A DNA stretch of 64,000 nt from Blasia pusilla (lineage: Eukaryota > Marchantiophyta > Marchantiopsida > Blasiales), in the NCBI GenBank assembly GCA_050084515.1, contig CM114272.1, positions 25,296,001 through 25,360,000 on the forward strand. Reading direction: 5' to 3'. The notes beneath the pieces were generated by a model. That model ran no database searches. It saw only the letters and a list, made by a program, of their open reading frames with translations, and was not told the origin of the DNA. The position numbers and the translations under genes are program-made. This document shows positions 21,874 to 30,912 of this stretch, piece by piece (positions within the stretch are counted from its first letter, which is position 1; the number at the start of each line of letters is the position of its first letter).

Positions 21874-23517
21874 ATGGATTACTGGATTGAGACAGCGTCT
21901 TATAGACCTGGTTGGCAGTCCGGGGATGGACGTATGAGCCAAGTTCCTGTGAGATTTATTTATGGGGCTCGACCAGGAGGGTCTTTCCCAACGGTGTTAG
22001 CATATGTGGCTGGTTTTAGTGGAGTAGTCACTTGGCCAGGAGACTTTTTGGAGGATAATGTTTCTGTTATGGATTCTCATGTGCATGAAGAGGTAGAGGA
22101 GGTCCCTAGTTTTGCAGCAGTGGCATCCTCATCGTTGGATGTGCCACTTTGGAGTTCAGGTGGTGCACTACGGCAGGAGGCTGATTGCCTAGTGCAGGAG
22201 GCTTGGTGTGAGGGTGTTATAACTCACGAGGAAGAGGAGGCCCCACGGCGGACTCCTACTTCTGGTGCTGTTGGGTTATCCCCTTTGGATACTACACCCA
22301 TTGTATGGCAGTATCCGCCGGAGGGCATTTGTGTGTTAGATCTCTTTGGTGGGATTAGCACTGGTTTGGCTGCAGAGTTGCAAACCGGTATTCGTGTGTG
22401 GAGATACGTGTATGTGGAGCGAGATGAGACGGCCTAGAGAGTCTCATCCCGACATATTGGTCAGTTGATGCGGAGATATCATGAGTTGTTGCCGCCATCA
22501 ACTATTCGTGGGTACTAGCGTGCTTTGCCGTCACACATTGCATTGTTGGGGGCGCAGGACCTTGAGAGGGTTGGTCATGTGGATTTGGTGATTGCTGGAT
22601 GGCCATGTCAAGGTCATACACGTGCTGGTCGTGGTGAGGGATTACACGACCCTAGGTCTCGATAGTTTTGGGAGATGTTACGAGTGTTACGACATCTTTA
22701 GGTTTATCAGGCACGTGCTCCAACTTACATTCTGGAGAATGTTCCATTGTTGGGTGACACTTCGGACCCGGATGATGGCGAGTGTTCATGAGGTGTGGTC
22801 TTGGATTGGACCAGCGGTGTTGTTGGATGCAGCGCGAGTTGGCTCGCGTGCACATCGTCCACGCTTGTGGTGGACAAACTTGTTGCCTTGGAAGGTTCTA
22901 CGTCGAGCTTATGATGTAGTGCTGTGGGATCCTTGCTTACAGTGGATAGTATCTTGGATACTGGGCGACTTTCTCAGGTGGTGAGGGTTATTGATCGATT
23001 ATCCATGGCAGTGGTGAACCGTGTGGGCGATCCTAGGATGGCACTATCCACATTTGTGAGTTTTCCCTTGTCACATGCCTATAGGGAAGGTGGTCCCGGG
23101 CTTGTATGGGATTCTCATGTGCGACAGTTGGTGGAGCCTAACGTTGATGAGAGAGAGCGTGCGATGGGATTTGCTACTTGTGTGACAGCGGTTGCTTCCA
23201 TTTCTGAGGCTTCACGACGTCATGTGTTGGGTCAGGCCATGGACCTGAATTGTTTGACTTGGATTTTGAGTCTTGGTATGGCCGCGCAGCGTCGACTTTG
23301 GACTATGTCTATGGGTCTTCCACCCCTTGTGATGAGCTCGATGGCTACCGGGACGGTAGAGGCATCGGCTGGGGACAAGGAGAGTAGTATTTTGCACCCT
23401 TGGAGTAAATGGAATGTAATGGCTGGGCATGTGGAGTTGGTTGCTCATGCTGGTGGAGGAGTTATTTGCTCAGGTGATGGTGTAGCTAAGGGTGTACTAT
23501 CTTGTGAGGGGGTTTCG
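21874..23517 (+). pseudogene. Element 2 C5-cytosine DNA methyltransferase domain (broken)
   Basis: Best-preserved motif I of the three copies: VLDLFGGISTGLAAELQ (22333-22383). Motif II-like YVERDETA follows. Motif IV is VIAGWPCQGHTRAGRG, with the catalytic cysteine codon at 22606-22608. Then come motif VI TYILENVPLLGD, motif VIII ARVGSRAHRPRLWWTN (in a shifted frame), and motif IX/X ERAMGFATCVT plus LGQAMDLNCLTWILSLGMA. The region between VIII and IX is the expected target-recognition segment. The order and spacing match a complete catalytic domain of about 330 aa. Two frameshifts (near 22770 and 22925) and several stops inactivate it. By motif pattern it resembles DNMT3/DRM-like or algal retroelement enzymes; exact placement needs a tree. 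Confidence 0.9.
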
Positions 23518-23526
23518 TAGCAGCCA

Positions 23527-24960
23527 ATGGCATCATCCTCTCTCTCTAGTGTGCTAGTGGAGGAGACTTGGGAGCCATTACTTGGGCCCAAGCTTACGGG
23601 AGGTGAGAAACGACGCTTGACACAGTTCCTACGTGCTTATAGGAGTTGTTCTGCCTTTAGCATGAAGGAGTTGGGTGCTTTGGTTGGACTCGATATACAG
23701 ATTGATTTGGCTAGTGATACGCCAATCTTCCATCGTCCCTACCGATATAGTGATATGGAGAGGGACCTGATTCAGAGTAGGATGTTGGACCTTTTGGAGG
23801 CTGGATTAGTGGAGTTGTTGCATGGAGAGCATGCATCAGCCATTTTCATGCATGCTAAAAAGGATGTGCATGGCAACTACACGGATAGGCGGATGTGTGG
23901 AGATTACCGTCATATCAATCAGTAGACCAATGCTGATAGGTATGCCATGCCTACGTCTGAGGAGATCTTTGATGTGGTGGGACAGGCAAAGATTTTCAGT
24001 ACTTTGGATCTTCGGGCAGGATACCATCAGTTTCCGATTCGAGAGAGTGACAAGGCCAAGATAGCATTTTGGGGTGTCAACTCTCATGGCAAGGATTGTT
24101 TGTACCTGTGGAAATTCTTACCCTTTGGGTTGAAGAATGCACATGCTGAGTTTCAGAGAGTGATGGACAGGATCCTAGCAGGGTTGGATTTTTTTCGGTG
24201 TTACATTGATGATATCTTGGTGTTGAGTAACACGGTGGAGGAGCATCAGATACATTTGCAGATTGTGTTTGAGCGGTTGAAAGCTCACGGTCTAGGTTTG
24301 CATCCAAGAAAGTGTAAGTTCTTCCATGAGGATGTTGATTACTTGGGTCATGTGATCTATCCAGGTGGTTTGGGAGTTCAACAAGCAAAGGTGGAGGCTA
24401 TTGCACTTATTCCTTGTCCGGTAGATGTGAGTATAGTTTGGGCATTCATGGGATTAGCGAACTACTATCGGAGGTATGTGAAGGGATTTAGTGCTATGGC
24501 AAAGTCTTTGAACCAATTGTTGAAATCAGATCAGGAGTGGCACCGGGGAGATGATCAGGAGAGAGCTTTTGTGGAGCTCAAGGCCCAGTTGGTGGCGGCG
24601 CCTATCTTGAGGAGACCTATCAGAGGGCGCCCATTTCAGTTACACACTGATTGGAGTAGGTTGGGACTTGGAGTGGTGTTGACACAACATGATGATGAGC
24701 ACATGGAGTTTGTGGTGGCCTATGCAAGTCGTTCAAATAATGCAGCGGAGTCACGCTACAGTTCATATGAGGGAGAGTGCTTGGCAGTAGTGTGGGCTAT
24801 GGCACACTTTAGGTGTTACTTGTTTGGCACACACTTTACCCTTGTTATTGATCACTAGCCGCTCAAGTGGTTGATGGAGTCTGACAAGCTTACAGGGAAG
24901 CTTGCACGGTGGGCTCTTACAAGAGTATGTCTTCCAGGTGGTACATAGACCTGGAGTTGC
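23527..24960 (+). pseudogene. Element 2 reverse transcriptase and RNase H (nearly open)
   Basis: Ty3/gypsy-type RT: LDLLEAGLVELLHGEHASAI, RRMCGDYRHIN, LDLRAGYHQFPI, FLPFGLKNAHAEFQRVMDRI, catalytic YIDDILVL (24202) and YLGHVIYPGGLGVQQAKVEA. It is followed by RNase H with RPFQLHTDWSRLGLGVVL, FVVAYASRS and GECLAVVWAMAHFRCYLFG. One frame is interrupted only by two TAG codons (23923, 24856), both in positions where element 3 has CAG. A frameshift near 24905 leads into the integrase frame. Confidence 0.92.
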
Positions 24961-26480
24961 CAACCTTGATGCTGATGGGTTGAGTAGGAACCCATGTACT
25001 AGCCAAGAGGATCCAACTGGGGCTAGATGGCATGGCGAGGTTGATGAGGAGATGGTGGCAGGTTGGCATGCATCCGCCTTTTTATGTTGGTTAGGGGTGG
25101 ACTCTAGTATGGAGGACCACATGACATCTTACTCTAGTCAGAGGGTAGATGGCCAGCCTTCAGATCCTAAGGTTGGAGATGGTGATACGGATCAACGTGA
25201 TATTCATGATGATGCGTTGGTGTTGGAGTTCCTACGGACCAATAGGGTGCTAGGCATAGTGAGTGCCAAGGAGCGAGACCGTGTTCTTCAATGTGCTAAG
25301 AGGTATCGATTGGAGGGAACACATATTCTCCGTGTGTGGGAGGATGGTAGAGTACGAGTAGTGCGGCATTTGGCTCAAAGAGGGCGCATTGTGCGACATG
25401 CCCATGAGGAGTTGGGACATTTTGGGGTAAAGCCTACGTATAGCTTCCTCCTTGGTCAGTATTGGTGGCGTGGCATGTATACTCAGGTGCAGCAGTTGGT
25501 GTCACGTTGTATGGTTTGTGACCGGGTGAGGGCATCATTCAATGCCCCTACACCATAGTTACAGCCCTTGCCTATTATGGGGTTGGGTTACCGTTGGAGT
25601 GTGGACTTTGCGGGACCGTTACCGTTAACTGTACGACATCATCGATATGTCTTGGTGATGGTGGAGCACTTCTCCAAGTGGATTGAGTTGGTGGCATTAC
25701 CTGATAAGGCAAGTGAGGGAACGGCGTATGCGTTTCTTGATAGAGTGCTTAGTCATTTTGGTGCACCAGCTGAAGTGTTGACCGACCAGGGTACAGAGTT
25801 TCAAGGTGAGTTTCAGGTCTTGTGTGACAAGGGGTTGATTGATCATCAGACCACGTCTCGAGATCATCCAGAGGCGGATGGTGTGGCTGAGCGTGTGGTT
25901 CAGACGGTGAAGAGGGCATTGCGCAAGTATGGCCTACAGAAGGGGCATCTTGGAGACGGGGATATTCAGTTGCCATGGTTAGACATGGGATATAGGTTGA
26001 GTTGCCAAGCATCCTTGGCTTCCTTCTCACCTTATTTTTTGTTATACGGCCGAGATCCAGACTTGCCAGCAGCAATTCGTCGGGAGTCTAGTGAGGTGGT
26101 GAACCTTGATGACCCAGAGATGTGGATGAGAATGTGTTCTTAGCGGGCAGAGCTCTTTTGGAGAGTTATGCCAATAGCCTTTGAGAATCTTGCCATTGCT
26201 CAACACAGGGATACGTTGCGGTATGCAACCATTTGGGGTGGAGGTTATCGACCATCGATTCGTAGGTTCCATGTGGGGGACTATGTCTATTTGCAGCAGA
26301 TTGCACCGACAACGTTGGATGTGACGGCATGCTGCACTATTTTACGAGTGCGAGAGGTGTTAGCTTCTGGAGTTCTCATGTTGGAGGGTCGTGATGGAGT
26401 TGTTTGGAAGGACCACGTGCGTAATTGTGCGCCATGTCATCTTCCAAATGTGGATGGTACTGTTGATCCAAGCTTAGCCA
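24902..26480 (+). pseudogene. Element 2 DDE integrase (nearly open)
   Basis: The zinc-binding HHCC region appears as HAHEELGHFG...CMVCDRVRA (25400-25535). The DDE core follows: WSVDFAGPLP (first Asp), VLTDQGTEFQGEF (second Asp, 25775) and HPEADGVAERVVQTVKRALR (Glu, 25868). The C-terminal region is FHVGDYVYLQQ, VLMLEGRDGVVWKDHVRNCA. All three catalytic residues are present. Stops are TAG at 25557 (also present in element 3) and TAG at 26142 (CAG in element 3). The downstream PHD finger is in the same frame. Confidence 0.92.
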
Positions 26481-26500
26481 TGATATGTGCTAGCTTGAGG

Positions 26501-26635
26501 TGCATGTTGTGTGGGTCTGCTGGTAACACAACCCGTATGTTGGTGTGTGATCGGTTTTCTAGGTGTTGGTAGATGATGTGTTTGACTCCACGTATGAATG
26601 TTGTTCCTAGTGGAAGGTGGGTTTGTCCTTGATGT
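26501..26635 (+). pseudogene. Element 2 PHD finger at the integrase C-terminus (decayed)
   Basis: Starts CMLCGSAGNTTRMLVCD and ends GRWVCP*C, matching the Cys4-His-Cys3 pattern of element 3. Here the fourth Cys is replaced by Phe and the His position is a stop codon, so metal binding would be lost. PHD fingers usually read histone H3 tails. A role in choosing integration sites is inference. Confidence 0.75.
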
Positions 26636-26800
26636 ACTTAGGTGAGGTAGATGACTTGATCTTTGCATGATATGGATTACACATGTGCGACTAACGATGG
26701 GGCAACCTAGCACCCAACCTTATGATTCGTAAACCCAAGAAGGTGTATAGCATGTAGTAGATGTATAGGGCTACCTGGGAGTTAGAGGGACCTAACCACC

Positions 26801-26815
26801 AGTTAGGGGGGCGAG
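26801..26815 (+). promoter_or_regulatory. Polypurine tract of element 2
   Basis: AGTTAGGGGGGCGAG directly precedes the A repeat. Elements 3 (35683-35694) and 1 (7531-7540, minus strand) have the equivalent AGGGGGCGG at the same place. This is where plus-strand DNA synthesis would start, which makes A the beginning of U3. Confidence 0.7.
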
Positions 26816-26921
26816 TTGTGGTACACTTGTGTTTGTGGATGCTCTCGTCTATGTTATGTAATGTATGTGAGTATAGTATGTCAGCGATGTATGTTGTATG
26901 ACAATGTGGATTCGTACGACA
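26816..26921 (+). repeat. Element 2 A repeat
   Basis: Starts TTGTGGTACAC after the polypurine tract and ends TACGACA. A 2-nt spacer (AC) separates it from the TGTCATG start of the 3' B. The same sequence recurs after B as A' (27291-27397) with only about six differences by eye. Confidence 0.88.
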
Positions 26922-26923
26922 AC

Positions 26924-27397
26924 TGTCATGACCATACAGATTATGTCGTAGAGTATAGTGTGTTAGTAGAGGCCATACCTTATGTAGGGCCGTAGTGTCT
27001 AGGTAGAGATACGGTTTCATACATAAGGTTGGGGATTACTCAGTTGAGGGTGACTTTTCCAGTAGGGCCCGCTCTTAGGTTGGAGGATATAGTGTGGAGT
27101 GCACTCAAAGAACAGTTAGTTCTTTGAGTTGAGCCTATTGCGTTGGGAGTTAGCCTTGGTAGTGAGTAGAGATCTTGGCTATGGTGGTTCCCGCAAGCTT
27201 CGACCTGGATTCTCCCATCGTGGAGTGGGTTTGGCTCGATTGTATGTGATTCTATACGTGTTTTATGATAGTAGGTCTTTCACAAATTTCAGTTGTGGTA
27301 CACTTGTGTTTGTGGATGCTCTCGTCTATGTTATGTATGTATGTGAGTATGGTATGTCAGTAATGTATGTTGTATGACAATGTGGATTTGCACGACA
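26924..27397 (+). repeat. Element 2 3' B repeat plus A' repeat
   Basis: B spans 26924-27290 and ends ...AAATTTC, exactly where the 5' copy meets its primer-binding site. A' (27291-27397) then begins with AGTTGTGGTACAC, exactly the sequence that follows the polypurine tract. The B/A' junction is therefore a precise LTR-end to U3-start join. A' ends GCACGACA against unrelated sequence. Confidence 0.88.
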
Positions 27398-27428
27398 GAG
27401 GTAAGAAAGTGGAAATTACAATGGAATA
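27398..27428. other. 31-bp spacer between elements 2 and 3
   Basis: Only about 31 bp of non-element DNA separates the GACA end of element 2 from the start of element 3, which lie in the same orientation. It shows no match to either element. Confidence 0.7.
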
Positions 27429-27910
27429 TATCACATCTGAGTAGCCGATAGGCCGAGATCTATCGTGGATAGGACGTAGGAGCCAGTGGACTATCTTGAG
27501 TGTAACTTTGTCCCACACTGTCGGATGAGGTTGAGGATAGGTCCATTGTGTCAGAAACGTCATTTTTGACAACTTTCATTTCGAGGTCTTTCATAGCTGG
27601 GTGACTTGTTGACCAGGTCACCCGCCCCTAGTAACTTGTGCGCGCAGGTTACCAAGGAGAGGGCTATTTTTAGGGGAAGAGCCTTTTGGCTCTTCCCAAC
27701 CCTATATAAGAGAGGAAGATGGATTTCCTAAGCCATCTTTCTCATGTTGGGCCGTTGGAGCGCCTCCCTTGTATGTGTGTGAGATAGGACTAGGGTGGTA
27801 GCGTCCGGATTCCTTGATAGCACAGGGTGGACGAGGCTCGATATGTCAATGTAGATTGAGGAGTGGAGTTTTAGGCCAGGTGTGCTGTTTTTACTACTCT
27901 TTATTTTTAC
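27429..27910 (+). repeat. Element 3 5' B repeat (5' LTR lacking the A part)
   Basis: Runs from TATCACATC to CTTTATTTTT and matches 35832-36311. It carries a canonical TATATAAG box at 27703-27710. No A sequence precedes it: the A-like DNA just upstream is A' of element 2, separated by 31 bp. Confidence 0.9.
27703..27747 (+). promoter_or_regulatory. TATA box and predicted RNA start of element 3
   Basis: TATATAAG at 27703 is followed 31 nt later by CATCTTTCTCATGT (27734-27747), the perfect 14-nt complement of the primer-binding site at 27911. In the 3' copy the start site lies in a dyad, AAGATGGCTT-TCCT-AAGCCATCTT; in this 5' copy one arm has a single mismatch. TATA-to-start spacing of about 31 nt is what plant polymerase II promoters use. 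Confidence 0.7.
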
Positions 27911-27924
27911 ATGAGAAAGATGTT
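27911..27924 (+). promoter_or_regulatory. Self-priming primer-binding site of element 3
   Basis: ACATGAGAAAGATG lies immediately after the 5' B and pairs over all 14 nt with CATCTTTCTCATGT inside B. It does not look like the complement of a tRNA 3' end. Element 2 has an unrelated 11-nt sequence with the same relationship. Confidence 0.72.
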
Positions 27925-28400
27925 AGGGGCTGGTGGGAATTCGTGGAGAGTGTTGTGTTGCGGAGATTGTCATATCACGTGGAGGAGTGCATGTTGACAG
28001 TGCAACAGGTTGGAGGGCGTGATCAGGTTACCCATTCGAGTCCCTTTTCCCGCACTTGTCATGTGTGATTGAGAGTGCTGGGTATCGGGTAGTAGCTGGT
28101 GCTAGGTAGGTGCAGTGATGGTGACGAGTGTAGATTCTGTTCATGTGTAGCATGTTGGTGGATATACGGCGGTTGCCGAGTAGGGGTCGTGTGTATGACC
28201 CGAGAGAGTGTCGCTAGGTTAGGTGAGTCAATTGGGAGGCTCATGGTGAGCCCGAGTGTTGAGTGTGCGTGAGGCCGGGTATGTCATCACAGGATTGATG
28301 TTAGCATAGGTGAGCTAGTGAGGAGTGTGGGAGACTCGCGGTGAGTCTCAGTGCTTGAGCGGGTGAGACAGGGTTTGTCATCACGGCGTTCTTCCAAGGT
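27925..28400 (+). other. Element 3 untranslated leader
   Basis: About 0.5 kb without a recognisable product. A short stretch near 28040 resembles a tRNA T-arm (ATTCGAGTCCC), but no acceptor or anticodon arm can be drawn. Confidence 0.6.
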
Positions 28401-29660
28401 TTGGAAGAACGGGGTAGTGCGAGTAGTAGTAGTGGTGTGACACGGAGTGGAGTGAGATACCGAGGGGTTACCTGTGAGGAGCTACCTCGACATCCATCCG
28501 TGGCTGGATCGTCATCATTGGATACTGGGTCTGGTGACGAGATCGCAGACAGAGACAGTAGTACTTGGCAAGAGATGGACGACATGGGCCATCGGGGCAT
28601 GCGTCGTTTCTCGGGTGCAGTAGGCACCATCGACTTAGATGATTTTATCCAGGAGTTTGACACATGGTGTGACTTCCAAGAGATACGGACCCCGACACGG
28701 TCCAACCCTTTCATGGCATGGAAGGGGTTGTTCCAACACTTGGAGGGTCCTCCGATGGATGACTACATGGAGTTTCGATCACTAAATTCAGTAGAGATCG
28801 ATGCTTGGAGGATGTATTGGGCTCCAGGGTATGTGTCCACTAGTGGTCACGAGGCATATGATGGGATTATGAGAGGAGAGAGACCCACACCATCAGCTCG
28901 GAGACTAGATGGAGAGGAGGGCAGTGAGACAGGCGATGTGGCAGAGACCTCTAGTGGTAGAGGGCCACCCAGCTTTAGCCCCACAGTGGAGTTCTTCCAA
29001 CAATTGGGGAAGAGCTACAAGGGCGTACGCACCGACAAGCTGAAGAGTCTACAAGATTTTCAGCGACGATCGAGTGAGAGTCTGAGAGAGGCATTCACAT
29101 GCATGAGGAGGCTGATCATTGCTACGTTTGGAGTGACTGAGGCACAGTCAGTCGAGTATTGGTACGGGGTTCTAGACCGAGAACTACGGAGGAGAGTCCA
29201 AGATGCGGTGCTGATTCACACAGCGAAGCCCACATTGAAGGTGGTCTTTGAGTTGTTTGAGCGTATTGAGCTCAACATGAGTGAGGAGCAGGTAGTGACC
29301 GCTGGATTTTCTCGAGAGTCGACGGATCAACAAGCGACGGTGACCCCACAGGTGCCACAGCGAGCACCAGTAGCACGGGAGCGGGCCAGTGTGCCCAAAG
29401 AGCAGGGCGGGGTTTCGTGAGCCTATGAGGCAACGACCCGTACCTACATATGTTACCCAGCAGGGACTGATGTGGTCTTGTTGGACGTGTGGAGGGGCCC
29501 ATAGGCAGAGAGACTGCCCACAGCATGGGAGAGGACCACCAGCGCCTTTGATTGCTCAGGAGCCATAGAGGATGGTCCCACCACAGCACCACTATAACTA
29601 TTGCCACAGATATGGTCACACTAGGGATAGATGTTTTGACCTTCGCCGAGGGGCACGTCC
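28401..29660 (+). pseudogene. Element 3 gag with zinc-knuckle region (frameshifted)
   Basis: One 339-codon open frame (28401-29420) covers the capsid-like part: DFIQEFDTWCDFQEIRT, FMAWKGLFQHLEGPPMDDYM and SLREAFTCMRRLIIATFGVT. A frameshift near 29398 moves into the nucleocapsid, with CWTCGGAHRQRDC at 29479-29517 (C-x2-C-x3-H-x4-C) and a second knuckle at about 29593-29634 whose first Cys is now Tyr. An Arg/Gly-rich tail follows. Gag would package the RNA and build the particle. Confidence 0.88.
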
Positions 29661-30912
29661 AGAGGTAGGCCGAGGGCCTAGGGGTGGTCGTCCTGGAAGA
29701 GGTCGGGGAGTCCTTCCTGGACGTGGTGGTAGAGGACCACCACCAGCCAGAGGAGATGGAGAAGGAGCACCAGAGCCGACACTTCTCTCACGCATCGATC
29801 AATTGGAGCAGAGGATTGCTGCCATGACGATGATGCAGCTTAGGGAAGGCACGGAGCAACGAGCAGCCAGTGTGATTCCAACTTCTACCTCTTACCCTGA
29901 CCCGGGTGAGGATCTCTCCAGTATGGGATTTATGTGTAGTGCAACCCAGGTTGAGGCAGCTGCAGTGGTGACTCGGGGTGCTGCAAGAGGCACCGAGCCA
30001 TTGAGAGGTGGAGTTGAGATTGACCCACCAGAGGGGACCGATGGGCGGCAGGCCAGGGTTCCACAATCATTCACATTGTCGGAGGCACTACACACACCAT
30101 CGATGGTGCCTCGACGACCAAAAGTGCCTACAGCTCAGGCACCTACGTCGACGTCACGAGGAGTTGGAGTGACAACTCCTATGCCGGTTCGAGTGGAGTC
30201 AGTGTCGACCATAGTGTTGGAGGTGGCCACCAGAGTGAGTTAGACTCCACTATTTTCCGCCATAGAGTTGGCGACGTTGGGAGTTGGACCAGCTGAGGTG
30301 TTCCGGTTGGCAACCACGTTGTGTGAGCGTGGAGAGATGACTACTTCTTGTTCAAAGGTAGTTGAGGAGGTGGTGGACTTGCCCTCAAAGCCGGTGCTCG
30401 GGATGTTTCCCACCAAGTCAGGGCATGCGGCGGCGGCGAAGTTGGTAGATATGCCAGGTCGACCGGCCATAGAGCGAGCAGTGGTGACACCTGGAGTAGT
30501 GTTACTGGATAACTGAGCTGGAGTATTTTGCTTGGTCAGTCTGGCACGGACAATATACCACCCGCAGCACGTCCTACTTGATTTGAGAGTGCAACCCTTG
30601 ATGTTAGGGAAGGCGGCGTGTTTAGCGTTGGGGTTACGGAAGGCCGACATTGAGCCTTGTCCCTTCTAGATACAGACCTCGATTGGGGGCGTGTTACCCA
30701 CGTAGTATATGACTCGACAGGAGATAGTTGTCAGAGTCCAGCCAGAGCATGAGATGGATAGTGCTATGGTGCGCACACGTGCGATTACGACACCAGTTGA
30801 GTCATACGATGTGTTGGTGGGGAGTACAGTGTTATATCCCCTAGGATTCATCCTTGACTTCTGGGAGGAGACCATTGCTTATCGGCCAGGATGACGGTCA
30901 AGTGATGGCCGG
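29661..30912 (+). pseudogene. Element 3 Arg/Gly tail, linker and aspartic protease (broken)
   Basis: After a GRGPRGGRPGRGRG stretch and a coiled-coil-like RIDQLEQRIAAM segment comes a long linker, then the protease. The active site reads LLDLRVQPLML, so DSG has become DLR and the enzyme would be dead. Stops include TAG at 30241 (CAG in element 1), TGA at 30514 (CGA in element 1) and TAG at 30667 (CAG in element 1). Confidence 0.78.

Larger units (their letters stand above)
17496..27397 (+). mobile_element. Element 2: Ty3/gypsy-type retrotransposon with DNA methyltransferase and PHD finger
   Basis: About 9.9 kb. The order is B (17496-17963), self-complementary primer-binding site, 1.5-kb leader, gag with zinc knuckles, protease, C5-methyltransferase, RT, RNase H, DDE integrase, PHD finger, polypurine tract, A (26816-26921), B (26924-27290), A' (27291-27397). 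The ends are TGTC and GACA. The flanking tetranucleotides GAAG and GAGG match at 3 of 4 positions, so a target-site duplication is possible but unproven. Many stops and a few frameshifts make it non-coding today. It belongs to a subfamily whose B and A sequences differ clearly from those of element 3. Confidence 0.93.

Noticed and set aside
28015-28060. tRNA gene in the leader of element 3
   Set aside because: Only a T-arm-like ATTCGAGTCCC is present; no acceptor stem, D-arm or anticodon arm can be formed.
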